Positions 25,503 through 35,081 are shown, numbered from the stretch's first letter. The stretch is 64,000 bases of DNA from Phaeocystidibacter marisrubri (GCF_008933165.1 NZ_WBVQ01000002.1:395569-459568); one strand, 5' to 3'. Notes: generated by a model from the letters alone, not told the origin. Translations and numbers: made by a program.

Positions 25503-27539
25503 TTAGAAGTCAGAAGCAGAAACTCCTGAGTTCACTTTAATTTCACTCACACTCATATCTATCGTCATACTCCCCCCTAATGGGAAGGTGTAAGCATGTG
25601 GGAATACAATGCCATTTACTTCCTTAAAGTTGGAGTAGTCTTGATTGCTAGTTACAGATCCCTGCGGCCCCTCTTCTGTGCTTGATTCACGGATCAACAA
25701 TCCAGATTCTACAGCGAAGTAGTATGTTGTTTCGCCTTCTGAAACGGCATAAGCATTCACGCCATTTATTACAGCAACTTCATTAGAAAGTACGCCTTCA
25801 AAGTTTGAGAAGTCACGGAACATGAAGATAGGATCGTCAGCAAGAATTTCTGCTTTTGCCTCTTCTGGAATCGGTTGTTCCGAACCATTCGCAATCACTT
25901 TCACGTCAGAGCCATTGAGTACCATAGACTGAGCACCCATTGGAGACTGAATATCTGAGCGATACATGCCACCCTTCATCCATTTCTCCCCAATGCTGAG
26001 GGTTTGTCCCATAATACTACCGGAAGACTGCATAGAATACGACTTAACACCTGCCAATGCTTCCGCTCCTCCAAGAGCCTCAACGTAATTGTTCAACACC
26101 GCATCAACGGTAAGACCTTCTGGAATCATTTCAGCATCAGAAGCTGGCTGACCGAAGGCATCGAACATCTTCACCTCACCAAACTGAGCGAGACTTGGCT
26201 TGATATCCGAAGCCTTTCCAACGACAGCAATCAACAAGTTGCCATCTGCAAAGTACTTCTGAGCAGCTTTCTGAACATCTTCAGCAGTAACGGCTTGCAA
26301 GCGCTGGAGGTAGTCATTGTAGTAATCTTCATCTAAACCATAGCGCTCAATATTGTAAGCAAAACGAGCAACGGTTTCTGGACTTTCCAATGAACGACCA
26401 AAAGAACCCGCCAAGTAGTTTTTCGCTCCTTGAAGTTCTTCTTCCGTTACCAAAGTGGTACGAATGCGATCAATCTCAAACAAGAACTGAGTAATTGCAC
26501 TGTCTGTAACTTCCGTACGAACAGCACCGTTAGCCGTGAACGCCGTCACATGCTCACTCGTTCCTATAGAAGAATACGCTCCATAAGTGTACCCTTTGTC
26601 TTCGCGAAGATTCAGGTACAAACGAGCTAATGAACCTCCACCTAGAATCATGTTCGCGATACGAGCTGCTTCCAAGTCTTCGTCACCCACACTCAACACC
26701 ACTCGGTTTCCAATTCTGATTTCAGATTGAACAGATGCGGGGCGGTTGATCAACGCAACGTAATCTGCAGATGGAAGTTCAGGAACAGGAACAGAGTGCG
26801 TTGGAACCTCACCAGGCGTCCAACCTTCAAAATACTCATTCACCAACTTCTTAGCAGCACGTGGTTTAATATCACCAACAATGGTAATGTAAGCTACATT
26901 CGGCTTGAAGTAAGTGCTCCAATAGTTCACACAATCTTCAAGAGTAACATTCTCAATAGTCGACTCGGTTACGATCTCACCAAAGGCGTGATCCAACCCG
27001 TAGATTTGAGAACCGTAAAGGTTGCTCATCATTGCACCTGGATCATCTTGATTGGCACGAATGCCGGAGATGCTCTGTTGCTTCAGTTTATCAAAAGACT
27101 CTTGTGGGAATGAAGGATGCAACACCACGTCGGCGAGAAGTTCCATCAAGTCCTCACTGTACTTAGAAAGACCAGAAGCAAAAGCTCCTGAAGAGTACGT
27201 ACTCAAACGAGCTCCCATAAAGTCAACAGACTCGTCGAGCACTTCTTTGGTGCGGTTAGCAGTCCCCTCACCGAGCAAATCGCCTGCAAGGCTAATCATA
27301 CCCGCTTTATCACCTTCTACAATTGGATCGATATCCAAAGAAAGTTGAATAGAAAGTCGAGGAAGCTTGTGATCTTCAACAACAATCAGCGTAATGCCGT
27401 TGTCGAGTTCATACTTCTTGTATTCTGCGATTTCAGGCTCGCGTGCCTCGCCCGGTTGTGGACGTACAGATCTATCGAGCTGAGCTACAGCTGGCAATGC
27501 CACCATAGTCAACAAGAGTGAATAGATAATTCGTTTCAT
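25503..27539 (-). CDS. inactive-type M16 peptidase homologue with C-terminal lipoprotein-carrier-like domain
   Basis: A 678-residue periplasmic protein: signal peptide 1-19, M16 N-domain (about 45-235), M16 C-domain (about 240-455), and an extra C-terminal region (about 485-678) resembling outer membrane lipoprotein-sorting folds ('LNNYVEALGGAEALAG'). The zinc motif HxxEH is absent: the aligned stretch reads ISLAGDLLGEGT. The C-domain keeps the 'NLREDKGYTYGAYS' Arg-Tyr segment. It directly follows the active M16 gene (26-base gap), so the two probably form a heterodimer, as known for two-subunit M16 proteases. The ATG at 27539 starts the signal peptide. Confidence 0.88.
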   Translation of the reverse strand: MKRIIYSLLLTMVALPAVAQLDRSVRPQPGEAREPEIAEYKKYELDNGITLIVVEDHKLPRLSIQLSLDIDPIVEGDKAGMISLAGDLLGEGTANRTKEVLDESVDFMGARLSTYSSGAFASGLSKYSEDLMELLADVVLHPSFPQESFDKLKQQSISGIRANQDDPGAMMSNLYGSQIYGLDHAFGEIVTESTIENVTLEDCVNYWSTYFKPNVAYITIVGDIKPRAAKKLVNEYFEGWTPGEVPTHSVPVPELPSADYVALINRPASVQSEIRIGNRVVLSVGDEDLEAARIANMILGGGSLARLYLNLREDKGYTYGAYSSIGTSEHVTAFTANGAVRTEVTDSAITQFLFEIDRIRTTLVTEEELQGAKNYLAGSFGRSLESPETVARFAYNIERYGLDEDYYNDYLQRLQAVTAEDVQKAAQKYFADGNLLIAVVGKASDIKPSLAQFGEVKMFDAFGQPASDAEMIPEGLTVDAVLNNYVEALGGAEALAGVKSYSMQSSGSIMGQTLSIGEKWMKGGMYRSDIQSPMGAQSMVLNGSDVKVIANGSEQPIPEEAKAEILADDPIFMFRDFSNFEGVLSNEVAVINGVNAYAVSEGETTYYFAVESGLLIRESSTEEGPQGSVTSNQDYSNFKEVNGIVFPHAYTFPLGGSMTIDMSVSEIKVNSGVSASDF

Positions 27540-27565
27540 GCTATTTCCTTTTGACGATGGGACCA

Positions 27566-28891
27566 TTATTCTTCAGACGGCTTAGCAGACATCGGCAAGT
27601 AGTGAAGAACCACTCGGTTATCTGCATTCAAATACTTCTTAGCAACACGCTGAATATCCTCGCGAGTCACCTTGCGGTAGCGCTCAATTTCCGTGTTGAT
27701 AAGGTTTGCATCACCATAGTAAACATGGTAGTTTGCCAAGCTCTCGGCAATACCTGCCATACTAGAGTTGCTCTGAATGAATGAGCTTTCCATTTGATTA
27801 AGAGCACGTGTGTGAACTTCTTCCTCGATCAAGCCATTCTTCAATTTGGCAATCTCTTCATCCATCACTCTTAGGAGGTCAGCGGTTGTGCTTTCTCCAT
27901 TCACTAGAGCTAGGTTGATGAACAAACCGTAATCTTCTAGGGTATATGGGAAACTCACCACTTGTAGAGCAATCTGATCTTGATCCACCATTCTGCGGTT
28001 CAACATAGAAGAACCACCTCTTGAAAGAACGTTGTTCAACATTTCAAGCGCATAGGCATCTTCACTGGTTTGCGCTGGGATGCGGTAACCCACAAACACG
28101 GCAGGAAGTTGAATATTATCGTAGATGGTATCCACATACTCAGCAGTCATGGCTGGCTCAACCACTTTTGGATGAACAACCTCAGCGCCGGATGGAATAT
28201 CACCAAAGTACATTTCGATCATCTCTTTGGTATCATCGATATCCAGATCACCTGCAATACTCAAAGTAGCATTGTTGGGAACGTAGAATTTCTTGTAGAA
28301 ATCGATAAACTCAGAAAGCATCGCAGAATTCAAATCTGCCATAGACCCAATTGGTGTCCAATGATAAGGGTGAACCTTAAAAGCATTTCCAAACATCTCA
28401 GCCTGAAAAGAACCATAAGGCTGATTGTCTACACGCATGCGCTTCTCCTCCTTTACCACTTCACGTTGAGTGTCCACACCTTCTTGTGTGATTTTAGCGT
28501 GAAGCATACGCTCCGACTCTAGCCAAAGACCGAGTTCCAGTTGATTAGCGGGAAGTACTTCGTAGTAGAAAGTTCTATCCTGAGTAGTGTTCGCATTTAA
28601 AGCACCACCATTAGATTGCACAATCTTCATGTACTCTCCTCTTTCAATATGCTCAGAGCCTTCAAAGAGCAAGTGCTCAAAGAAGTGGGCAAAACCTGTT
28701 CTACCAGTAACTTCATCTTTTGAACCTACGTGGTAAAGCACAGTTACGGCAACAATTGGAGTTGAATGATCTTCATGTAAAATGACATGCAGACCATTGT
28801 CTAGGTCGAATTCCGTAAATTCGACTTCGCTACGCTGAGCTTGAAGACCAATGGTCCCAAGCAAGGCAGCTCCGACAATGATTTTCTTCAT
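27566..28891 (-). CDS. M16 zinc peptidase, active subunit
   Basis: A 441-residue periplasmic protease with signal peptide (MKKIIVGAALLGTIGLQAQ). The zinc site is H69-FFE-H73 in 'GFAHFFEHLLFEGSEH', with the distal Glu in the 'EEKRMRVDNQ' region. A second M16 domain follows (about 205-430). The first domain therefore carries catalysis, while the partner gene downstream carries the substrate-binding Arg-Tyr pair. The substrate is unknown; family members degrade peptides in the periplasm. It is the first gene of the pair, with about 170 bases upstream before divergent rplU. Confidence 0.92.
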   Translation of the reverse strand: MKKIIVGAALLGTIGLQAQRSEVEFTEFDLDNGLHVILHEDHSTPIVAVTVLYHVGSKDEVTGRTGFAHFFEHLLFEGSEHIERGEYMKIVQSNGGALNANTTQDRTFYYEVLPANQLELGLWLESERMLHAKITQEGVDTQREVVKEEKRMRVDNQPYGSFQAEMFGNAFKVHPYHWTPIGSMADLNSAMLSEFIDFYKKFYVPNNATLSIAGDLDIDDTKEMIEMYFGDIPSGAEVVHPKVVEPAMTAEYVDTIYDNIQLPAVFVGYRIPAQTSEDAYALEMLNNVLSRGGSSMLNRRMVDQDQIALQVVSFPYTLEDYGLFINLALVNGESTTADLLRVMDEEIAKLKNGLIEEEVHTRALNQMESSFIQSNSSMAGIAESLANYHVYYGDANLINTEIERYRKVTREDIQRVAKKYLNADNRVVLHYLPMSAKPSEE

Positions 28892-29041
28892 TACGGATGG
28901 GTTTAATAATTTGAATACTATTCAAGCAGCGAGCCCAAAATTAGGCTTTTGTATACTCATGAACAAAAGCCTGATACAGAGTGAATTCAATCGGAGAGAA
29001 AATTCTTCGTAATGCATTAGCACTCTTTCAATTAAAAAATT

Positions 29042-29049
29042 TACATTTG
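29042..29049 (+). promoter_or_regulatory. -7 promoter element of rplU-rpmA
   Basis: TACATTTG, an exact match, 39 bases before the L21 ATG. Confidence 0.65.
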
Positions 29050-29088
29050 CAGCCCTTATTCTGAATGTTAAACATTAGTACGGAATAC

Positions 29089-29571
29089 ATGTACGCAATT
29101 GTAGAAATAGCAGGGCACCAGTACAAAGTACAGAAAGACCAGCGCATCTACGTTAACCGTTTGCAAGGAAACGAAGGCGACAAAGTAAGCTTTGATCGCG
29201 TTCTTTTGACTGATGACAACGGTAAAGTAGAAGTTGGCGCCCCAGTTATCGAAGGTGTTGCAGTTAACGCAACCATCCTTGAGCATCTCAAGGCAGACAA
29301 GGTTATCATCTTCAAGAAGAAGCGCCGTAAGGGCTACCGCGTGAAGAATGGTCACCGCCAAGCCATCACTTCAATTAAGATTGAAGGTATCGGTAAAGGA
29401 ACCGCTAAGAAAGCTGCAGCGAAAGTGGAAGCAACTGAAGCAGCTCCAGCCGCCGAAAAGAAAACTGCAGCTAAGAAGCCGGCCGCCAAAAAAGCAGCTC
29501 CTAAGAAAGAAGGAGACGCTGCTAAGAAGCCAGCCGCTAAGAAAGCAGCTCCAAAGAAAACTGAAGAATAA
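29089..29571 (+). CDS. rplU: ribosomal protein bL21 with Ala/Lys-rich C-terminal extension
   Basis: A 160-residue protein of the large subunit. Residues 1-105 are a standard bL21: '[18 protein letters not shown]', '[16 protein letters not shown]', '[16 protein letters not shown]'. Residues about 106-160 are a low-complexity tail of Lys, Ala and Pro with repeated [10 protein letters not shown] units, resembling histone H1 tails and extensions known on some Bacteroidota L21 proteins. The ATG at 29089 gives the normal N-terminus; the frame is open 24 bases further back. L27 follows 20 bases downstream. Confidence 0.95.
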   Translation: MYAIVEIAGHQYKVQKDQRIYVNRLQGNEGDKVSFDRVLLTDDNGKVEVGAPVIEGVAVNATILEHLKADKVIIFKKKRRKGYRVKNGHRQAITSIKIEGIGKGTAKKAAAKVEATEAAPAAEKKTAAKKPAAKKAAPKKEGDAAKKPAAKKAAPKKTEE

Positions 29572-29591
29572 ACAAATAAAGACAATCAACC

Positions 29592-29852
29592 ATGGCACAC
29601 AAGAAAGGGGTTGGTAGTTCCAAGAACGGACGCGAATCAGAAAGTAAGCGCCTTGGCGTTAAAATTTTCGGTGGCCAAGATGCGATTGCCGGAAATATCA
29701 TCGTTCGCCAACGTGGAACTAAGCACCACCCAGGAAAGAATGTAGGTATTGGTAAAGATCACACGCTTTTCGCGTTGGTAGATGGTACTGTTGTCTTCAC
29801 CAAGAAGAGAGACAACAGATCATTTGTATCGGTTGAGCCTATCGAGGCCTAA
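29592..29852 (+). CDS. rpmA: ribosomal protein bL27
   Basis: An 86-residue large-subunit protein near the peptidyl transferase centre: '[24 protein letters not shown]', '[25 protein letters not shown]'. It starts directly with MAHKKG, so there is no Firmicutes-type N-terminal cleavage sequence. It is cotranscribed with rplU, the usual pairing, and is followed by a strong terminator. Confidence 0.97.
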   Translation: MAHKKGVGSSKNGRESESKRLGVKIFGGQDAIAGNIIVRQRGTKHHPGKNVGIGKDHTLFALVDGTVVFTKKRDNRSFVSVEPIEA

Positions 29853-29873
29853 CCCGAGCATACCTTATCGTAT

Positions 29874-29907
29874 AAAAGGCTTTCCGCTTCGGGAAGCCTT
29901 TTTTTAT
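29874..29907 (+). terminator. rho-independent terminator of rplU-rpmA
   Basis: AAAAGGCTTTCC / GGGAAGCCTTTT with a 5-base loop, followed by T7, 21 bases after the L27 stop. Confidence 0.92.
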
Positions 29908-29957
29908 TTACACCAATGGAAGTGCTTCGGACGTTTCTCCAATAACACTTCAAAACT

Positions 29958-29965
29958 TACCTTTG
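29958..29965 (+). promoter_or_regulatory. -7 promoter element of the serS operon
   Basis: TACCTTTG, an exact match, 28 bases before the serS ATG. Confidence 0.65.
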
Positions 29966-29993
29966 ATTTCGATTAACATTACGACTTCCAATC

Positions 29994-31268
29994 ATGCTTG
30001 AAATACAACGCATAAGAGAAGATAAAGAGGCTATTGCTGCTGCTCTCGATAAACGCAATATCGATGCTACTGAGACCTTGAACGAAATCCTCAAGGCAGA
30101 CGAAGAGCGTCGCAAAACACAAGTTGAACTCGACAATACACTTGCCGAGAGCAACAAATTGGCGAAAGAAATTGGTCAGCTTTTCCGCGAAGGCAAAGTA
30201 GAAGAAGCCAACGCCGCTAAAGCGAGAACCGCCGACTTAAAAGTGAAGGGCAAGGAGTTGAACGACGCTCTTCAAATTGCGGAAGAAAAACAACGCGAAC
30301 TCATCGTTAGCCTTCCCAATACTCCACACGAAAGCGTGGTAAAAGGCGCCGTTGCCGAAGATAACGTAGAAGTGAGCCGCGAAGGCGACTTCCCTACCCT
30401 TCACGCCAATGCCAAGCCTCACTGGGAACTCACTTCTGAGTATGATCTTATCGATTTTGAACTAGGTGTAAAAGTAACCGGAGCTGGTTTTCCCGTTTAC
30501 ACTAATAAAGGAGCGCGTCTTCAACGTGCCCTCATCAACTACTTCCTAGACAAGAATACATCCGCAGGTTACCGCGAATTCATCCCGCCTTTCTTCGTGA
30601 ATGAGGACAGCGGTTTTGGGACTGGACAGTTGCCCGACAAAGAAGGTCAGATGTACCACATGACAGAGGATAACTTGTACGCTATCCCTACTGCTGAAGT
30701 ACCGCTCACCAATATGTTCCGCGATGAGATTGTGGACGAGGCTGCCCTTCCTATTAAGTGTACCGCTTATACCCCTTGTTTCCGCAGAGAAGCCGGGTCT
30801 TACGGAAAAGACGTTCGCGGACTCAACCGCCTTCATCAATTCGACAAAGTAGAAATTGTGGTTCTCAGCAAACCTGAGGAATCGTACACTCGTCTTGATG
30901 AGATGGTAGAGCATGTAGCTGGATTGCTCCGCGACCTCAAACTTCCTTTCCGCGTGCTTCGCCTTTGTGGAGGCGACATGGGCTTTACTAGCGCATTGAC
31001 GTACGACTTTGAAGTTTGGAGTGCCGCTCAAGAGAGATGGTTGGAAGTAAGTAGCGTTTCTAACTTTGAAACCTTCCAAGCCAATCGCCTCAAGTTGCGT
31101 TACCGCGACAGCGATAGAAAGACTCAACTCTGCCATACCCTCAATGGTTCTTCATTGGCACTGCCTCGAATTGTAGCGGCCTTGCTCGAGAATCATCAAG
31201 ACGAAAATGGCATCAATATCCCTGAAGTTCTACACACTTACACAGGGTTTGAAAGAATTGAAAAATGA
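29994..31268 (+). CDS. serS: seryl-tRNA synthetase
   Basis: A 424-residue class II aminoacyl-tRNA synthetase charging tRNA-Ser. The N-terminal coiled-coil arm (about 25-100) is followed by the catalytic core with motif 2 'TACFRREAG'-like 'TPCFRREAGSYGKDVRGL' and motif 3 'LNGSSLALPRIVAALLEN'. Serine-binding 'PTAEVPLTN' is present. Length is normal. Its stop overlaps the next start (ATGA), making it the head of a five-gene operon in which every junction overlaps. Confidence 0.97.
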   Translation: MLEIQRIREDKEAIAAALDKRNIDATETLNEILKADEERRKTQVELDNTLAESNKLAKEIGQLFREGKVEEANAAKARTADLKVKGKELNDALQIAEEKQRELIVSLPNTPHESVVKGAVAEDNVEVSREGDFPTLHANAKPHWELTSEYDLIDFELGVKVTGAGFPVYTNKGARLQRALINYFLDKNTSAGYREFIPPFFVNEDSGFGTGQLPDKEGQMYHMTEDNLYAIPTAEVPLTNMFRDEIVDEAALPIKCTAYTPCFRREAGSYGKDVRGLNRLHQFDKVEIVVLSKPEESYTRLDEMVEHVAGLLRDLKLPFRVLRLCGGDMGFTSALTYDFEVWSAAQERWLEVSSVSNFETFQANRLKLRYRDSDRKTQLCHTLNGSSLALPRIVAALLENHQDENGINIPEVLHTYTGFERIEK

Positions 31269-31789
31269 AAAACGTAGTAATCGCAGTATTAACCGGACTC
31301 ACCCTTGCATCGTGTTCTAAAAGCGAAGTGCCTGAATCATTGACCACACTTCAAAGTGAAGTCACGGAAGCAATGGATATGTTGTCGAACCTCGACAGTG
31401 CTTCGATTGCCGAGCAATACAACAAGGTTAAGCCCTACTTCGAATACTTGTCGACTACTGATTACGACAGCACATTAAAGGATGTTTACATCAAAGATCT
31501 CACTTGGTTAGATCGTTATCAACGGGCCATTTTCAAGTGGCAAGGAAAGCACCGCTCCCACCTGATGGAGTTGGAAGAATCTGCTTCTCAGTTGAAGGAT
31601 CTTACTCACGATGCGATTTATAATCAAATAGACACCAACGAGCTTCGTATCTTCATCAAACAAGAACGCAACGCCATTGAAGGAGTTTTGCGCAATATCC
31701 GCACAAGAGGCGGTGAAATCCTGTTCTACGGGAATGGCGCCGACTCCATGGCCACTCGTCTCGATTCTATCTTTCCCGATATTCAATGA
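31265..31789 (+). CDS. lipoprotein, unknown
   Basis: A 174-residue lipoprotein with lipobox LASC and Cys at residue 17. The mature part is mostly helical and charged ('AEQYNKVKPYFEYLSTT', 'LMELEESASQLKDL') with no recognised domain. Both ends overlap neighbours (ATGA with serS and with the TPR gene), so it is translated as part of the serS operon. The next gene encodes a secreted TPR protein, and the two may form an envelope complex (inference). Confidence 0.8.
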   Translation: MKNVVIAVLTGLTLASCSKSEVPESLTTLQSEVTEAMDMLSNLDSASIAEQYNKVKPYFEYLSTTDYDSTLKDVYIKDLTWLDRYQRAIFKWQGKHRSHLMELEESASQLKDLTHDAIYNQIDTNELRIFIKQERNAIEGVLRNIRTRGGEILFYGNGADSMATRLDSIFPDIQ

Positions 31790-33600
31790 GATACTTGACT
31801 ATAGCCATATTCAGCCTACTCTCCCTGCTCTCTTCAGCGCAGGTGAAACTCGAGTTGGCCGAACAGGCTATGGAAGAGGGACGTTTTGAAGATGCGATTA
31901 AAGATTATCTCGACCTCTACAAGAGTCATAGCGACGATGTAAACTACAATTATGTATTGGATTGTTACATCGCCCTGAAAGACTGGCGTTCAGGAGAAAG
32001 ATTTATTGAAAAACACATCGACAATTCGCGAAACCGTTTGGGTTTCTACAAGATCGACCGTGCGTTTTTTCTTCAAAACATTCCAGACACCTCAAAGGCA
32101 GAGAAGGTGTACAACGAGGTTCTGGAAGAAGTAAATTCCCAACCTGGCATTGCCTACCAGTATAGCGAAAGAGCTAAAAAATGGGGAGTCTATCGGTTTG
32201 CGCTTGCCGTTCTAGAAACGGCAGAACAGTCAGACCCTCGCATGCAGTTCAGCAACCAAAAAGCGAGTATTTATGCCGAATTGGGGATGCTCGAAGAGAT
32301 GTATTCAGCCTACCTCGACGTACTGGAACGCACCCCGAACTTTTTGCTCCAACTTCAAAACATCATTCGGTTCAACATGAATCGCGAGGGAGAGATTCCC
32401 ATCTCAGATGTCCTCAAACGCGATGTTCTGGTTCGAATTCGAGAAGGGGGACCGGTTGAATTAAACAAGTTCCTCATTTGGATTCTCACCCAAGAAGGAC
32501 AGTACACCCAAGCTTTTACACAGGCAAAAGCGCTCTACCTCAGAGGGTCATATCGAGCTATCGATCTTCTTCAATTGGGTAATCAAGCTGTTACGGCAAA
32601 GGATTTTCGAGGAGCCAACCGTGTATTTGACTACATTATTCAAGAAGGTGATAAGACGCCATTTGAACAAAATGCACGTTATGCATTGCTCAAATCAAAA
32701 TTCACTCAACTTCAGGCCGAACGCGCTGACACAACACAGTTCGAAGAACTCCTAGCTACGTGTTATGACAATATTGATGCACTTAGAGGTAGTCAACTGC
32801 TAGCGGACACCTACCTCTTAATGGCTGAAGTTCAATACGGATATCTTCACAAAAATGAGGATGCTCTAGAGAGTATAGCAAAGTGTGAAAATTCCGCGTC
32901 CCCCAATAACTCGAGTGTAGTGAGTGCTCAACTTTTGAAAGGCGACATTCAACTGGCAATGGGGCTTCCTTACGATGCCATCCTCACTTACGCACAGGTA
33001 GAATCCAATCACGATTCATCGCCCATGGGGCAAGAGGCTCGCTTCCGCAAGGGACGAGTGGCCTTTTATACTGGAAAATTCGAGTGGGCTGAAAATACCT
33101 TCTACGTATTAAAGCACTCCACATCAAAGTTGATTGCCAACGACGCCATGCGCTACAGCCTACTGATCAAGGACAATGCGGCGCTCGACACCACTTATGT
33201 TCTATTGGAGCGCTATGCAAAGGTCCTTCTGCTTCAAGCTCAAAACCGGTATTCCGATGCATTGCTCGCGCTAGACACTTTAGACGGGAGATTGAGTTTA
33301 GCTGTTTCCGATCATCCACTTAAGGATGAAGCCTTGTTCACCCGAGCAGAATTGCTATCCAACCTAAACAAAAACGAGGAAGCCGCAACACTCTATGAAA
33401 GAGTAGCTGCTAATTTCCCGAAAGATCTCCTCGCGGATCAAGCACTCATTAGAGCAGCAAGAATCTGCCTTTACACTCTGAAAGATGAGACACGTGCCAA
33501 GAACCTTTATGAAAAGGTTTTGTTGGAACACAGCAATAGTATTTACGCCGAAGAGGCGCGACAAGAGTACCGCAAACTTCGCGGTGACACGAACACTTGA
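31786..33600 (+). CDS. secreted tetratricopeptide-repeat protein
   Basis: A 604-residue protein with a signal peptide (residues 1-18, ending SSAQ) and TPR-type helical repeats throughout: 'AEQAMEEGRFEDAIKDYLDLYKSH', 'LLKGDIQLAMGLPYDAILTYAQVE', 'KGRVAFYTGKFEWAENTFYVL', 'AELLSNLNKNEEAATLYERVA'. Proteins of this type are periplasmic scaffolds. It overlaps both neighbours by 1-4 bases. Its specific partner is unknown, but the tight coupling with the preceding lipoprotein suggests a shared role. Confidence 0.85.
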   Translation: MRYLTIAIFSLLSLLSSAQVKLELAEQAMEEGRFEDAIKDYLDLYKSHSDDVNYNYVLDCYIALKDWRSGERFIEKHIDNSRNRLGFYKIDRAFFLQNIPDTSKAEKVYNEVLEEVNSQPGIAYQYSERAKKWGVYRFALAVLETAEQSDPRMQFSNQKASIYAELGMLEEMYSAYLDVLERTPNFLLQLQNIIRFNMNREGEIPISDVLKRDVLVRIREGGPVELNKFLIWILTQEGQYTQAFTQAKALYLRGSYRAIDLLQLGNQAVTAKDFRGANRVFDYIIQEGDKTPFEQNARYALLKSKFTQLQAERADTTQFEELLATCYDNIDALRGSQLLADTYLLMAEVQYGYLHKNEDALESIAKCENSASPNNSSVVSAQLLKGDIQLAMGLPYDAILTYAQVESNHDSSPMGQEARFRKGRVAFYTGKFEWAENTFYVLKHSTSKLIANDAMRYSLLIKDNAALDTTYVLLERYAKVLLLQAQNRYSDALLALDTLDGRLSLAVSDHPLKDEALFTRAELLSNLNKNEEAATLYERVAANFPKDLLADQALIRAARICLYTLKDETRAKNLYEKVLLEHSNSIYAEEARQEYRKLRGDTNT

Positions 33601-33932
33601 TGAAGATGTATATCTACAACGTTACGGTAAACGTCGATGATTCGGCTATCAATCAATGGACTACATGGATGCGTGAAACGCACATCCCAGATGTACTGCA
33701 AACCGGACTGTTCCTCGGTGCGACGATGTCTAGATTGATGGTTGAAGAAGAATCAGGCACTACCTTTTCCATTCAATACAAACTGAAGGACGAAGAGTCG
33801 TTTCGTCTTTACCAGGAGATGTACGCTCCAGCCTTACAAGCCGATCACAAAAAGCGATTTGAAGAAAAGACAGTAGCCTTCCGCACGATGATGGAGGTAC
33901 TTGCTGAGTTCACCGCTGAACGTCTCGACTAA
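33600..33932 (+). CDS. DUF4286 family protein
   Basis: A 110-residue cytoplasmic protein matching DUF4286: 'MYIYNVTVNVDDSAINQWTTWMRETHIPDVL', 'SIQYKLKDEESFRLYQE'. The ferredoxin-like pattern resembles dimeric alpha-beta barrel proteins. No function is known. Start choices are ATG 33600 (TGATG overlap with the TPR stop) or ATG 33606, which gives the common MYIYN start. It shares a TAATG overlap with the next gene. Confidence 0.82.
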   Translation: MKMYIYNVTVNVDDSAINQWTTWMRETHIPDVLQTGLFLGATMSRLMVEEESGTTFSIQYKLKDEESFRLYQEMYAPALQADHKKRFEEKTVAFRTMMEVLAEFTAERLD

Positions 33933-34993
33933 TGGATGTTCTTCGTGGACTTCGTGTGGTTGAACTCGCATCGGTTTTAGCCGGCCCAGAAGTGGGACGC
34001 TTCTTGGCCGAATTGGGTGCAACCGTAGTGAAGTACGAAGCGCCAAGTGGGGATGTCACTCGGGGCTGGCGCCTTCAGAATGAAGACCGCTCTTCTTCTA
34101 TCTCTGCTTATTTCGCAGCCATTAACGCAGGTAAGAGCTACGAAACGATCAACCTAAAAACGGAAGAAGGCAAGGCTGCTATTCACGAAATCCTTGAAAA
34201 CACCGACATCCTTCTCACCAACTTCAAAGAAGGGGATGACGAACAGTTCGGTCTGTCAAGCCGTGAACTCAAATCTCAATTCCCAAGATTGATATGGGGG
34301 AAAATTGGAGGCTTTGCTTCTGAACCCTCTCGTCCTGCATTTGACGTGGTATTGCAAGCTGAAACAGGATGGATGAGCATGACGGGACAGCCCGATTCAC
34401 TTCCCACCAAAATGCCAGTCGCACTGATTGATGTTTTAGCCGCCCATCAATTGAAAGAAGCCATATTGCTCGCTCTATACGAGAGAGAGAAAACGGGAAA
34501 AGGATCACATTGGCTTGTCACCTTAGAGGAGGCCTCCCTTTCTGGACTTGCTAATCAAGCCACAAACTATTGGATGAATGATGTGGTTGCTCAACAAATG
34601 GGCACGGCACATCCCAATATCGCTCCCTACGGAGATTTGCTTCCAACGTACGATAAAAAGTGGGCCGTACCTGCCATTGGAAGTCATGCTCAATTCCAAA
34701 GCTTCTGTAGTATTCTCGGGATTCCCGACCTCGCTTCAGATCTGCGCTTCAGAAGTAACATCGACCGTGTGTCTCATCGATCCTCACTGATCAAAGAATT
34801 GTCAGCCGCATCGAGTAAGCTCCATTCTGAAGTACTATCACAAAAATGCCATGACCTCAGGGTTCCTTTGGGCATCGTAAAAGATTTGGGAAAGGTTCTT
34901 TCGGAACCAACGGCCAATTCCATCGCTGTAGAAGAAGAGATGGATGGAAGAGCAACGAAACGGGTAAAGAGCTTTGTAGCTCGCAAACTCTAG
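33932..34993 (+). CDS. CaiB/BaiF family CoA-transferase
   Basis: A 353-residue type III CoA-transferase. It begins 'LRGLRVVELASVLAGPEVGRFLAELGATVVKYE', typical of the family; the likely catalytic Asp lies in 'RPAFDVVLQAETG' (about residue 138). Members move CoA between carboxylic acids; the substrate here is not identifiable. It is the last gene of the serS operon, joined by a TAATG overlap, and is functionally unrelated to translation. Confidence 0.9.
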   Translation: MDVLRGLRVVELASVLAGPEVGRFLAELGATVVKYEAPSGDVTRGWRLQNEDRSSSISAYFAAINAGKSYETINLKTEEGKAAIHEILENTDILLTNFKEGDDEQFGLSSRELKSQFPRLIWGKIGGFASEPSRPAFDVVLQAETGWMSMTGQPDSLPTKMPVALIDVLAAHQLKEAILLALYEREKTGKGSHWLVTLEEASLSGLANQATNYWMNDVVAQQMGTAHPNIAPYGDLLPTYDKKWAVPAIGSHAQFQSFCSILGIPDLASDLRFRSNIDRVSHRSSLIKELSAASSKLHSEVLSQKCHDLRVPLGIVKDLGKVLSEPTANSIAVEEEMDGRATKRVKSFVARKL

Positions 34994-35081
34994 TCCTCCC
35001 CACTTTCCTAAAACCTAAAACTCATGACGGTCATATAGGCCTACATTGAGTATCTTCACATTCGCAAAATCAACAAGGAAT

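Noticed and set aside
30546-31136. 196-codon minus-strand frame opposite serS
   Set aside because: Antisense shadow of a clear seryl-tRNA synthetase; no domain or start context.
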